Assembly (NCBI RefSeq): GCF_029931775.1 | Contig: NC_079320.1 | Coordinates: 51,911,521 to 51,975,520 of the forward strand | Source of the DNA: Euleptes europaea | Taxonomy: Eukaryota; Chordata; Lepidosauria; Squamata; Sphaerodactylidae | Direction of reading: 5' to 3' | Length of the DNA stretch: 64,000 nucleotides | Part shown: piece by piece, positions 15,030 to 27,000 of the stretch | Numbering within the stretch: the stretch's first letter is position 1 | Layout of the letters: each line of letters starts with the position of its first letter | The notes under the pieces: model-generated | Databases searched by the model: none | The model's input: the letters and a program-made list of their open reading frames with translations, nothing else | Told to the model about the DNA's origin: nothing | Translations under genes and position numbers: made by a program

Positions 15030-18000
15030 AGTGCCATCAAGTCGTTTCTGACTCATGGTGAGCCTTGCTCAGATCTTGCAAATTGAGGGCCATGGCTTCC
15101 TTTATAGTCAATCCATCTCTTGTTGGGTCTTCCTCTTTTCCATTTTGGATGCACACCTTAACGTGGTGAGGGAGTTTGTGTGTGTCAGCGAAGCTGGGAG
15201 CAATACCGTATGGGGTCTAGACTCTGACAAGAGACTAGACTCCCAGCAGAGTCACTCAAGACGGAATGGTCACAGCTGAGACACCAGACGAAGATACATC
15301 CACCCACTTCAGGGATCAATGGCCACATCAGCAGAAGAGAACAGGCAGTTCCAATGGTGATGAGGGCAGAGGAATCCTTGAAGGCTAGCTACTGGACAGC
15401 AGCAGTAGTGGAAGGTGACATTGGTGGAGGAGCTTTTGTAGACAACGGCATTGCCACTACAGCTAACCCTGGTTAGTACTGCGCAGAAGAAGGCACTGGT
15501 AAACCACTTCTGACCAACCTTTACCTTGAAAACCCTATGATGAGACAATGGTCTTAGAAAGGTGTAACTCTGTTTAGGGTTGCACTATACAGTCTTTTAA
15601 ACTAGTAGGTGATTTTTGAGGAACTTATTTAATTCCTCAATTAATTAATTTAATATAATTCAAGTATTTGTTTAATTTGTTTAATTTTAGTTAGTTATTG
15701 TCGAAGGCTTTCACGGTCAGAGTTCATTGGTTCTTGTGGGTTATCCGGACTGTGTAACCATGGTCTTGGTATTTTCTTTCCTGACGTTTTGCCAGCAGCT
15801 GTGCCGGCCACAGCTGCTGGCGAAACGTCAGGAAAGAAAATATTTAGTTAGTTTATTTTAATGAATTTTTAAAGTATTTTTATCTCCATTTGCCTCCCTA
15901 ATGGAGATTCAAAGTGGCTTACAAAATATAAAACAGAAAAACAAACAATACAACACATTCTGAAGGGCAGCATTGATTTTTTAATCAATTACCCTTTGAG
16001 TCTTATTGCAAAAAGATTTTTAAATAGGAAGTACATAGGAACAACTTTCTGGATTCCATCTGAAATTAAGCAGGATACAAGATATTACGTTCTCACAACT
16101 TATAAACCTGAGGATAACGCTGAAAGAACAAGGCCAAACAAACTGTTTTAGGGAGGGGCTGAGGCTCAGTGGTAGAGCATCTGCTTGGCATGCAGAAGGT
16201 CCCAGGTTCAATCCCTGGCATCTCCAGTTAAAAGGACCAGGCAAGTAGGTGATGTGAAAGACCTCTGCCTGAGACCCTGCAGAGCTGCTGCAGGTCTGAG
16301 TAGACAATACTGACTTTGATGGAACAAGGGTCTGATTCAGTATAAGGCAACTTCATGTAAACCTGCTATTTTAATTCAGTTTTCTTTTTACAAAATACAG
16401 ATGCTTGGAATACACACTGAAAAGAAACAAATACCAGGAAGGGGCATTTTCCTAGAAAAACTTATTGACACCCATAATTTCCCATATTGGGTTAAAAGCA
16501 GTTGGGTGTATAGTTTTCAGTGGGAAAATGTAGCCTGGTTATAAAGCCCCTCTGCCACATTCTCAGCATTTTATAAAAAGCAAACCTTCTGAGGAAGAAA
16601 CTAGTAAGAATATTAAGTGGAATAATAGAAGGCAAAGAGGTACTTGCATTAACAACAAGAACAAAAGCGGCGTAAAAGGAAGACCTTATAAAATTACGAA
16701 TTAATAAATACCAACATCATGAGAAAGGAAAGATTGGTAATGGAGAAAAGTGTATGGGAAGAAGATACCAGGGTTAGAAAAGTATGGAAATACTGAGAGA
16801 AAACTGAATGATGAACAAAATGGAGGATAAATAGGGTTGCCAGGTCCCCTCTCTCCTCTGGCGGGAGGTTTTTTGGGCGGAGCTGGGGTGGAGGCTGCAT
16901 GCGTGCACAATTACATCACTTCTAGTTTACACCCGGAAGCACTGCATCACAATTAGTTTGAGCGGTAAACCAGCCAGTCACAATGTGACGATTCCAGGTA
17001 TAAACCAGAATTGACGTGATTGCGTCATGCACAGCTGCGTGCATGCGCAATCCCCACTCCTGAGCTGGCCAAACCAACCTGGCAACCCTAAGGATAACCA
17101 AAGTGTGAAATTAAGAAATGGTAAAGACTAAACAGTGAAAAAGAAGAAAAGCTACCTAAGATCACTACAGAAAAGGTAAATTTGAAGAACATTTCAATGC
17201 AAACATAATAGTATTTAATTAAAACTAGCTACTTTTCTACCTTGCAGAACTCAATGTAAATGTACATTTATTTACAATGTAAATAAAACAACAATTATAC
17301 CCCCCTAAAAGACCACAATTTAAACTCTCAATTAGTACTACCAATAAATAAAAACTAAACTAGTCAAATGCAGTCCTAAAAAAAAAGGTCAACTGCCGCT
17401 TTAAGATTGTAAGGGAGGAGGCCACAGAGTGCAGAGGGAGAAAGAAAGGGAGGGATCTCCAAATCCAAAGGAAAGTAAGATGTGTCAGAGGCCAGATCTG
17501 CTTCCTTCCATCTTCAGCAATCCAAATACCAGTCCTTGAATCAGCATATCGGAAGTGCGCATCATACACCTGTAATGTGTGATGTCCTGAGCTGCATATA
17601 GGCTGAGGGCAGGCTGAAGAATGGGAAGCTTACATTGTTCCAAGGATGTGTTTGAAGGGCAAAGGTTCCAACAATTTTTGAAAGTTAAATAGGCCTGTAT
17701 CTGTGCCTGGATAGTCCCTGGATGGGAGACTTATGGGGAACACTGTATATGCCATTTGAGTTTCATAATGGAAGAAAGATGGGTCATATATGTAATAATA
17801 AATAAATACACTGAGTCCCTTGCCCATCCGTATATATAGAAACTGTGCCTATAATTTCATACTTGGGCAATTTGTATGTATTGTACCCAATCCTCCCTCA
17901 AACGTACAAGTTTCTGAATATTTATAAAAATGAATCTACTTAGCCTGCATATTTTTGTACCTGTCTATAGTTCAGAGCATCCAAATACACAGAATTCTGT

Positions 18001-21000
18001 AGAAAAACGACAGATTTGCATGGCATGTTGATTCCCAAAGCCAAGGTTCCTGTGGCTGTCACCACCTAAAACAAAATCCAATAATGCTACTTTTTAAAAA
18101 GAGAGCAGATAACAGTCAAGAGATACACTGTTGGGAACCACATGGGGAGAAAGTCACATTAGGCTAATAAGAAACAAATTAGCTAATACTGGGACAAACT
18201 TAATGAAACCCTGTCACCGGAACTTGTTGATATTTTATTTCAATTTTCTTTTACGCCTCTACCTAATACTCCAGTTTTTAACCACAATTTTAAAATAGTA
18301 TTAAAATTTCCTGTACAATGCAGGAAATTCACAACTACCTCCCCTCTACCCACCCCAGTGACCCCTACTCCATGCCCAGAAGATGGCCAAGATGCCCTCC
18401 CTCTCATGGTCTGCCAAGGTCATAGAATCAGAATAGCTGACAGATGGCCATCTAGCCTCTGCTTAAAAACCTCCAGGGAAGGAGAGCTTACCACCTCCCG
18501 AGGAAGCCTGTTCCACTGAGGAACCGCTCTAACTATTAGAAAATTCTTCCTAATTTCAATACAGAACTCTTTTGATTTGATTTCAACCCATTGGTTCTGG
18601 TCTGACCTTCTGGGGCAACAGAAAACAGCTCGGCACCATCCTCTATATGACAGCCCTTCAAACACTTGAAGATGGTTATCATATCCCCTCTCAGTCTTCT
18701 CCTCTTCAGGCTAAATATACCCAGCTCCTTCAACCTTTCCTCATAGGACTTGGTCTCCAGATCCCTCACCATCTTTGTTGCCCTCCTCTGGACACATTCC
18801 AGCTCGTTTACATCCTTCTTAAATTGTAGTGCCCAAAACTGAACACAATACTCTAGGACGGTGAGGTCTAACCAGAACAGAGTAAAGCGATACCATCACT
18901 TCGCGTGATCTGGACACAATACTTCTGTTGATACAGCCCAAGATCGCATTTGCCTTTGCTGGGCACAACCTTTCATGGGCACAACCAGCAACTCAAACCC
19001 TTTTATGTAGGTTATAGTAGCTCTATCCATGAATTTGCATGTGCTGGGAGAAGGAGTGTATTTGTCAGATGCTGCCTGATTCCCAGTGTGACATTGGTCA
19101 TGAAAGTTAAGCTTTTCCATGCAGGGTTTCTGCAACATGGCTGCTGTCACCTTAAAATTAAGTGATTGGCTTGGATCCTAAGTTGTGTAAGCAGAGTTGG
19201 GCTAGAGGAAGGCAGGTTCCCAACCTTCCCACTTTCACTGCCGCCTTCTTCTGAACACCCCCCCTCCATCACACTGAAGATGAAGGATCAGCATGTCAGA
19301 CAAATTGGGAATCCACAGGAGGAGCAAAAGACAAAAGTTGCAGATAGAGAAGTTGTTCTATCAGCAGCACTGCTGATGCTCCCACAGAATGGGGCCGTAG
19401 GATCCATGTCAATGTCTCCTGTCTGTTCAAGCAAGAACATATGTTCACACAGGCAATAGTGCCCCTGGAGTGCACAAACTCACAAACATACAGGGAAGGA
19501 GGGGAGGAAATTGGAAGGAACTGGCAAACCTGAATAAATCCCATCCTGAACAGCATCTCCACCATTTGCCTCCCTTTATACTCCACAGAGGCGTGATGGT
19601 ACCCAATGCCTCTAAGTGTCAGCTTTTGCAGCTCTTTGTGCTTTTTCATGAATCTTGTTCGGTGAAATATCTTGTAAAAAACCTAAGACAATAAAAAGTT
19701 ATGGTTTACATAGTATGAATTCCCAGTAAATTATTTTAGTCCATGCCAAAAATGAATAATCTTGTTTATGTGTAACTTCTTGGATTCTTGCATGTTTTTA
19801 GCACACATCTCTTTACCAAACTACTTCTGTAGAAGACATTATTGTACTTACTAGCTACCATTGTAAGTGAGAATAGTTTAACCCAGGGAGGGTGGGTTAG
19901 AAATCCAATAAATAAATAAATAAATAGATACATCGAAAAGAAAGAAAGAAAGCTTATTTATTAATTTACTTCATTTACAACCCACCTTTCTCCCCAGCAA
20001 GGACCAAAGCAGGTTACATAGTTCTCTTCTCCATTTTATCACAACAACCATGTGAAGTAGGTTAAAATAAGTGTGTGTGACTGGCCCATGGTCACCCAGC
20101 AAGATTCCATGAAAGAGAAAGTACTGAACCTGGGTTTCCCAGATCCTAGTCTAACTCTCTAACAACTACAACGTACTGGCTGATCATGCCAGCATGGGAA
20201 GATATATCTTTAATGGATGCGATGGAAGGAGGGCTGCTGTCCCTTTTTGTTGATCCAGGGCGAGTGCTCTGTGCTTCCTGCCTTTCATTGGGAGGCCTGT
20301 AACCTCCTGGTGAGAGGAGAGATTTAGGAGTTTCATGTCCAGTTAAGTGAAGGATATGGGCTGACTCCAAGGAAAGCTGCATTTACTCCAAGTTCTGGTT
20401 TTTGAACACATAAATCTCCTTTATTTGCATTACTTTCTGCTTACTTTGTGAACTAGATGGTTACATCTATTTCATAATTTTCTTCTCTCCGTTTATTTCT
20501 CTGTTTTTGTGTATTGGTAACTGCATCTTTGTGAAGGATTTAAATTGTTGAAAATTGTTTTAAGAACCAGTCTTGATTGAAAGGCAGGGTACAAATCAAA
20601 CAAATAAGCAGGTCATTAGGGGCTTTTTAAGTATTAGGAAAGTTTTTCTGCTCACCTCCTTGTCAACAGCTTGATCATTTGCATACGTGCAGTCAGAAGG
20701 GGTTTCAGCAATTTTTTCAAGGCGATCCATTATGCTTTGAAGTTCAGCCATCTTAGTTATTCTGTCATCTGTACGGCTGACTTTTTTATCACTGAAAAAT
20801 GTATGCATTGATTGTAAATGCTGTTATTTCCTTTTATTTGAAGCTCATCAGTTCTTATACTTTATTATATGTTTTACACACGAAAATTGTTCTTAAGAAT
20901 GGACAGCGTCATGTGTGTATTCTTTCAAGTGTGTGTGTGAGACAGAGACTTGAAAGTTTTATACACGACACAATGGAAACTACAAAAATACCACCTGATT

Positions 21001-24000
21001 TACAGTTCTTAAACTGTACATTGAAATAATTTGTCTTACTTTGAAATAATTTGTCGAGGCCCTAGTACAACTTCCCTTTACGCTCTGCTGACATACGTGC
21101 AAGTATAATTTGCATTTGGTGCCACTGTTTTCTAAACATTTGGGAATGTACATTTTCAGGTCATAAAGCTGGTGAGGAACTCTGCTGTCAAGTGTTCCTT
21201 AAGCAATCTGCTCCTCCTGAAAGACTGCAGGTAAAAAGGAATAAGAGAAGGCGAACTTGGGAATCAAAGTCCAACAAGATTGAAAGCGAATAACCAAGAG
21301 CCGAAAAGAGGAATGAAATGGCCAAGGATCCACATATGGAGCCCCCCTGAAACTGTTTCCTCCTCCCCTTTTACACAGCAAGCTCATAGAATTCCAATTC
21401 AGATCTGGACGACAGCATCAGGGAGAAGATTTTAAGCTTTCCCCTCACTATGCCATTTTCTTAGTCTGAGAGCCCGTGCAGAGCTGCCATTTGCACCACT
21501 GAAGTAAACATAGCAGGGTCTGATACCAGTCCTGACACAGGACTTTGTCTTAAGAGATCTAATAGTAAAGGAAAGAAGCCCAGGGGAAGGTTTAAATCCC
21601 CCTCCTTATGCTTTGTACTGCCAGTTCAAATTTGAGTCCCACACACCTGCTATTTACAAATATACAGGGAGGCTCATACAATATACGGGGAGGCTCATAC
21701 ACACAATCCTAAGAACAGTTTCTTCAGAGTAAGCCCCATTAAATACAATGGTACTTCTGATTAGACCTGTTCAAGATGGCTCCAACCCCCCACCCCCAAA
21801 CATGAACAAAAGTGCCTTTTTGTGTGAAGAGGGATCCAAATAATGAAAATGGTAATCCAACTAGAAATAAATTTCAAGCTGCAACTGAAAAGGTAAGAAT
21901 TTTCCCTTGTTTAAAAACAGGTTGGTGGCATTTGGCATAATTTTGAAGCTTAGATAAAGAAATATGGAGGCAAGCATTAAACAATTTAGCAAACCATTTA
22001 CAACTAGTAATTTTTCGTTTTATATTTGTTTTTATAATTAAAAAAACATAGGTGTTTAATAGAGGACAATGTTTTACTTCAGATAATTTACTCCTTCGTT
22101 TATTCACATTTGATTTGATACATCTAAAAATGCTATGAAATTAAAGCATGTTCCAAAAAGGGTTTATAATACTTACTCTTTCTGACCTGCCAAAGACTTT
22201 TCAATCTTTTTACGTTTTTTTGTTAACAATTGCTCTTTTTCAGAACCTGGGATCTGCTTGTTCTTTTGCTTCTTCTCTAAGGCCTTGTAAACTTCATTAG
22301 CCCAATTTTCCACTGCATTAATCCTGAATCTTTAAAATGAAATTTCAAGCTATGATTAGATCTTAAATAGTGAAGACCCAATTCTTTCCCTTTCTACTCT
22401 GCTTTCTTATTTCATCTCCTCTATCCCACTGTTTTTTTTTTGTTGTTGTTTTTTTTGTATTTTGGTCACATCATGAGACGACAAGTCACTGAAAAAGACA
22501 GTCATGCTAGGAAAAGTTGAAGAGGAAGACCCAACAAGAGATGGACTGACTCAATAAAGGAAGCCACAGCCCTCAGTCTGCAAGACCTGAGCAAGGCTGT
22601 CAAAGATAGGACATTTTGGAGGACTTTCATTCACAGGGTCGCCATGAATCGGAAGCGACTTGACGGCACTTAACACACACACACACACATCCCACTGTTA
22701 TGTCTGACCCCACCCCGAACCCCTAGGCTGTTTCCATATAGATGTTTTGTTCCAATTTGGCTTTCTTAAAGCAGCACTGTTTTAGGAACATCCACAAAGA
22801 GGTCATCCTCTATTTGTGCTGTTTCTGCGTTTCTTCCCATTTTACCACAATCTCCCCCAAACATTGTTCAGTATGATCTTTGGGGAAACATCATGGTCAT
22901 AGTGCCTTTGGACACCATGTGGATGGGAAGGGGGACATTTGTATAGGTCCTGCTCTCGCTGATGCCATTTTCCTTGCCTCAGCCCCAATGGTTGCCATTC
23001 CCCCGACATACACATGTACCAGATCATATCAATATAATGATCCTTTGCGACTGTCTACTTGTTCCCAATATTCATTTATTTAGAAGAAAGTAAGTCTCTA
23101 GGCCTTTTGTTATGGAGTTATAAGAGGAAAGGAACAGGCTGCATAGTTCCCCTTTTAACTGATCAGCTAAATGAGCTGGAGACTTACTTTTTTAGCAGTA
23201 GAAATAATGAACTACACAAAGAATTGCCTCCATGCAGAAGTAACTCTACTTTTCCCCAAAAGTTCCAGAAATTTTTACATCTCTACCTGGGGGTAAACCT
23301 CACTGAATAAAATGGGACTGACTGTTGGAATATACACTGTCAAGGGTACACAAAGCAACAGCTCCTGTAGGGGGCAGAAAATGCAAAAACTAGTCAGATA
23401 GGGAAATGGACACTACTCTTCTTCCTTCTGCTGAATGTTGTTTCTTCATTGTCCCCAGAATGCAACTTTCAGACTTGTGTCCTACTTCATCACATCTTTT
23501 CCTGCTAGCCATGCAGCTAAGAAACCACTCTGTTTATCTAGTAGTGTAACTTCTTCAAATAAATAACATAGTTCTGTACAATAGGCTACACCTGACAGGG
23601 TGAACAAAAATTCACTCTGCTAACACTTGCTTCAGAGTTAGGGTTATCAGGTCCCTCTTCGCCACCGGTGGGAGGTTTTTGGGGCGGAGCCTGAAGAGGG
23701 CAGGGTTTGGGGAGGGACTTCAATGCCATAGAGTCCAATTACCAAAGCAGCCATTTTCTCCAGGTGAACTGATCTCTATCAGCTGATCTCTATCAGGGTC
23801 TGATACCAGTCCTGACACAGCTGGAGATCAGTTGCAATAGCAGGAAATCTCCAGCTAGTACCTGAAGGTTGGCAACCCTATTCAGAGTAGACCTGCTCAG
23901 ACTTGATCCCTATAGCACAGTATACATGATTTATATATAGTATAGATTTTTGTAGAAGGAATCAACATTTTGAACAGCATGACAGATACATACAGATACA

Positions 24001-27000
24001 TTTTAGCTTTCAGATACAAATTGCTATCTCACTGATTATGCATAACACAGCTGTGCAAATTAGACCATCTCTTCCCCATTTGAATTCCTTACAGGAAAAA
24101 CAGCGCAGGCAATTTATTCATTTGGTGAAGTTTTTCCACAAAACAAGGAAAATTGGTTCTCATCTCTTCTTCAGCAGAGCAAGCAGGCTGAGGTTTGAGC
24201 AGCCCCAACACTTCTCTCACCTAGCCAAAAACAGCAACGGTTTAGCAATTAACTAAATATACCAATCAGTAGGTGAGAAAAACAGTTTCACTTACCTGTA
24301 ACTGTTGTTCATCTGGTGGTCTTCTATGTAGGCACACATTGGGACTGCGCAGGTGCAGGCCAACCACAGAAAGTGAGAGCGCTCCCCTCCCCCCAGGGTC
24401 ATGTAGCCTTCCCGCCCAGTCACATGACCAGGGGGAGGAGCGCTCTCCCCTCCAGTTCTCCAACCGCCGCCACGGAACCCACTCACATGTTTAGAGGAAG
24501 GTCCTGCAGCGAGGAAGGAGGGAGGGATGTGTGCCTGCATAGAAGACCACCAGATGAACAACAGTTACAGGTAAGTGAAACTCTGTTTTTCATCTGCGTG
24601 GCTTCTATGCAGTCCCACATTGGGAGAATAGCAAGCTCGCTTACCAGGATGGTGGGTGTGGGACCATCACCGAAATAAAGACTGCAAGACGGCTTGTCCC
24701 ACTGCTGCCTCTCGAGACGAGTCTACATCAACCGCATAGTGTTTCATGAATGTAGAAGGGGTTGACCACGTCGCCGCACGACAGATGTCCCAGAGATCGA
24801 GCTTAGACAAGAAGGCAATGGAGGCAGCATAAGCTCTGATGGAGTGCGCCTTGATCATGTCCGGGCATTCCACATGTGCTCGTTCATATGACAACCTAAT
24901 GGCTGAGGTAATCCACCCAGATAAGGTCTGCGGGGAAGCCCGGTGACCCTTGTGGAGGCCGCTAAAGCAAATACAGGTTATCCACTCTGAAGCCTGCAGT
25001 TCTTTGAAAATAAAAAAGGAGGGCCCTCCGCACATCCAAACAGTGTAGTGCCCTTTCCGCCTCAGAGGAAGGGTTTGGAAAGAATATGGGCAAAACAATG
25101 TCCTGTGAGAGGTGGAACAAGGACACCACCTTGGGCAAAAATGAAAGCTTGGGTTTCAACACTACCCTGTCAGTGTGAAACTTGGTAAAAGGTGGAGAAT
25201 GGGAAAGGGCCGCCAGATCACTTACTCTCCTGGCCAAGGTAATGGCGACCAAAAAGGCTGCCTTATAGGACAAAAGGGAAATGTCACAAGTAGCCAAGGG
25301 TTCAAAAGGGTGTTTCATCAACTGGGACAACACCAAGGATAAGCTCCACTGCGGAACAGGTGGGGACACCGGAGGGTATAGATTGATAAGGCCCTGTAAA
25401 AACTTCTTCGAGTGTGGATGTGAGAACACAGAAAAAGAGTCCAACTCAACATGAAAGGCCGAGATAGCGGCCAAGTGTACTTTAATGGAGGAATTAGATA
25501 GTCCAACATCTTTTAAACAAATGAGGTAGTCGAAGACCGACGACGGGGCATTTAACTGGGGACAAACCCTTGTCAGCAGCCCACAGGGGAAAACGTCTCC
25601 ATTCAGCATCATAGGAGTGCCTAGTGGACGGCTTGAGGGAGTGCAAGAGCACCTGAGCCACCCTTTCTGACCAGTGACTCACAACTGGATCCTCCATGCA
25701 GCCAGCTTGACTCTGGGGGAATGTGGGGGGACACTTCTTGGAGGAACAAGTACTCCCCCCGAGCCAGGGACATGAGTGTGGCGAACTAGGGCCTCCTGGG
25801 CCAAAATGGCGCCACCAGGATGCAATTTGTCCTGTCCATCTTGACCTTGGCTAGAACCCTGCCCAGTAAGGGGAAGGGAGGGAATATTTAGAAGAGAGCA
25901 TTCGACCAGGTCATTTGGAATGCGTCCCCCATGGAACCTGGGCATGCTCCCACTCAGGAGCAAAACTGAGGGCACACTGAGTTGTGCTGGGTCATGAACA
26001 GGTCTATTAGGGGAGTGCCCTATTTGAGGAAGAGGTAACGTAGACACTGTGGGCCTAGTGCGAGCTCGTGGATGTTGTCTGGACGACGGCTCAGCATGTC
26101 TGCGAGCGTGTTGCTCGTCCCTGCAATATGAATCGCAGTGATATCGGTGCCATGAGCTATGGCCCATTCCCAGACCATGACGGCCTCTTTGTAGAGCGAA
26201 ACGGACCCTGTGCCGCCCTGTTTGTTGATGTAGTGTTGGGCGGTGGAGCTGTCTGTAGTGACCTGAATGCGTCGGCTCTTGAGGACTCCTGCAAAGGAAC
26301 AGAGAGCAAGCCTGATAGCACGGGCTCTAAGAGATTAATGTGCAAGGTAGACTCATAGGGAGATCATACACCATGGGCCCTAAGATCCATACAGTGAGCA
26401 CCCCATCCTGACAGGAAGGCATCCGTGAATACGTGGACCTGAGGAGTGGGAGTCTGAAAGGGAACCCCAGCCAAAAGGTTAGCCTGTGAGGACCACCATT
26501 TTAGGGAGGCAATGACTGATCTAGGGATAGACAGTCTCTTATGTTGAGGGTCAACGTTCAGGTGAAAGGCTCAGAGGAACCAGGTTTGCAAGGGACGCAT
26601 CCGCAAGTGAGCAAAGGCCACTACAGCAGTCGTGGAGGCCATAAGGCTCGAAAGCTTCTGTATTGTGTGGGCTGTCTGGAACCTTTTCTTAGAAAACCGG
26701 GTAACCAGCTTGTGGATGGAGCGTATTCTCTGAACTGGGAGATAAGCTCTGGCAGAGACCAATCCAGGCGGGCACCATTAAGTCTATGGCCTTAGAAGGC
26801 ATCAACTGAGACATTTCATAGTTGACCATGAGCCCCAGGTCAGTTAATACGGAAAGTACTAGCTCGACATGACTGGCAAGAGCATAATCTGAATTACCGA
26901 CTATCAGCCAGTCATCTAAATACGGGAAAATTGCTCAGCCTCGCAGAGCCAGGTGTGCCACTACCACAGCTAAGCACTTGGTAAAGGTGCGGGGAGCTGT

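Noticed and set aside
16153-16225. A working tRNA gene
   Set aside because: A and B boxes are present but the sequence runs into a SINE body without a proper acceptor stem or terminator.
18420-18665. A small minus-strand gene
   Set aside because: [20 protein letters not shown] is the CR1 reverse-transcriptase C-terminus in a 5'-truncated LINE.
24316-24678. A 120-codon plus-strand open frame
   Set aside because: It runs through the DIRS A terminal repeat and internal complementary region; open by GC-rich composition only.
24962-25612. A phage-like integrase gene suggesting bacterial or viral contamination
   Set aside because: It lies inside a DIRS element with reverse transcriptase, inverted terminal repeats and an internal complementary region, between two DDX60 exons.
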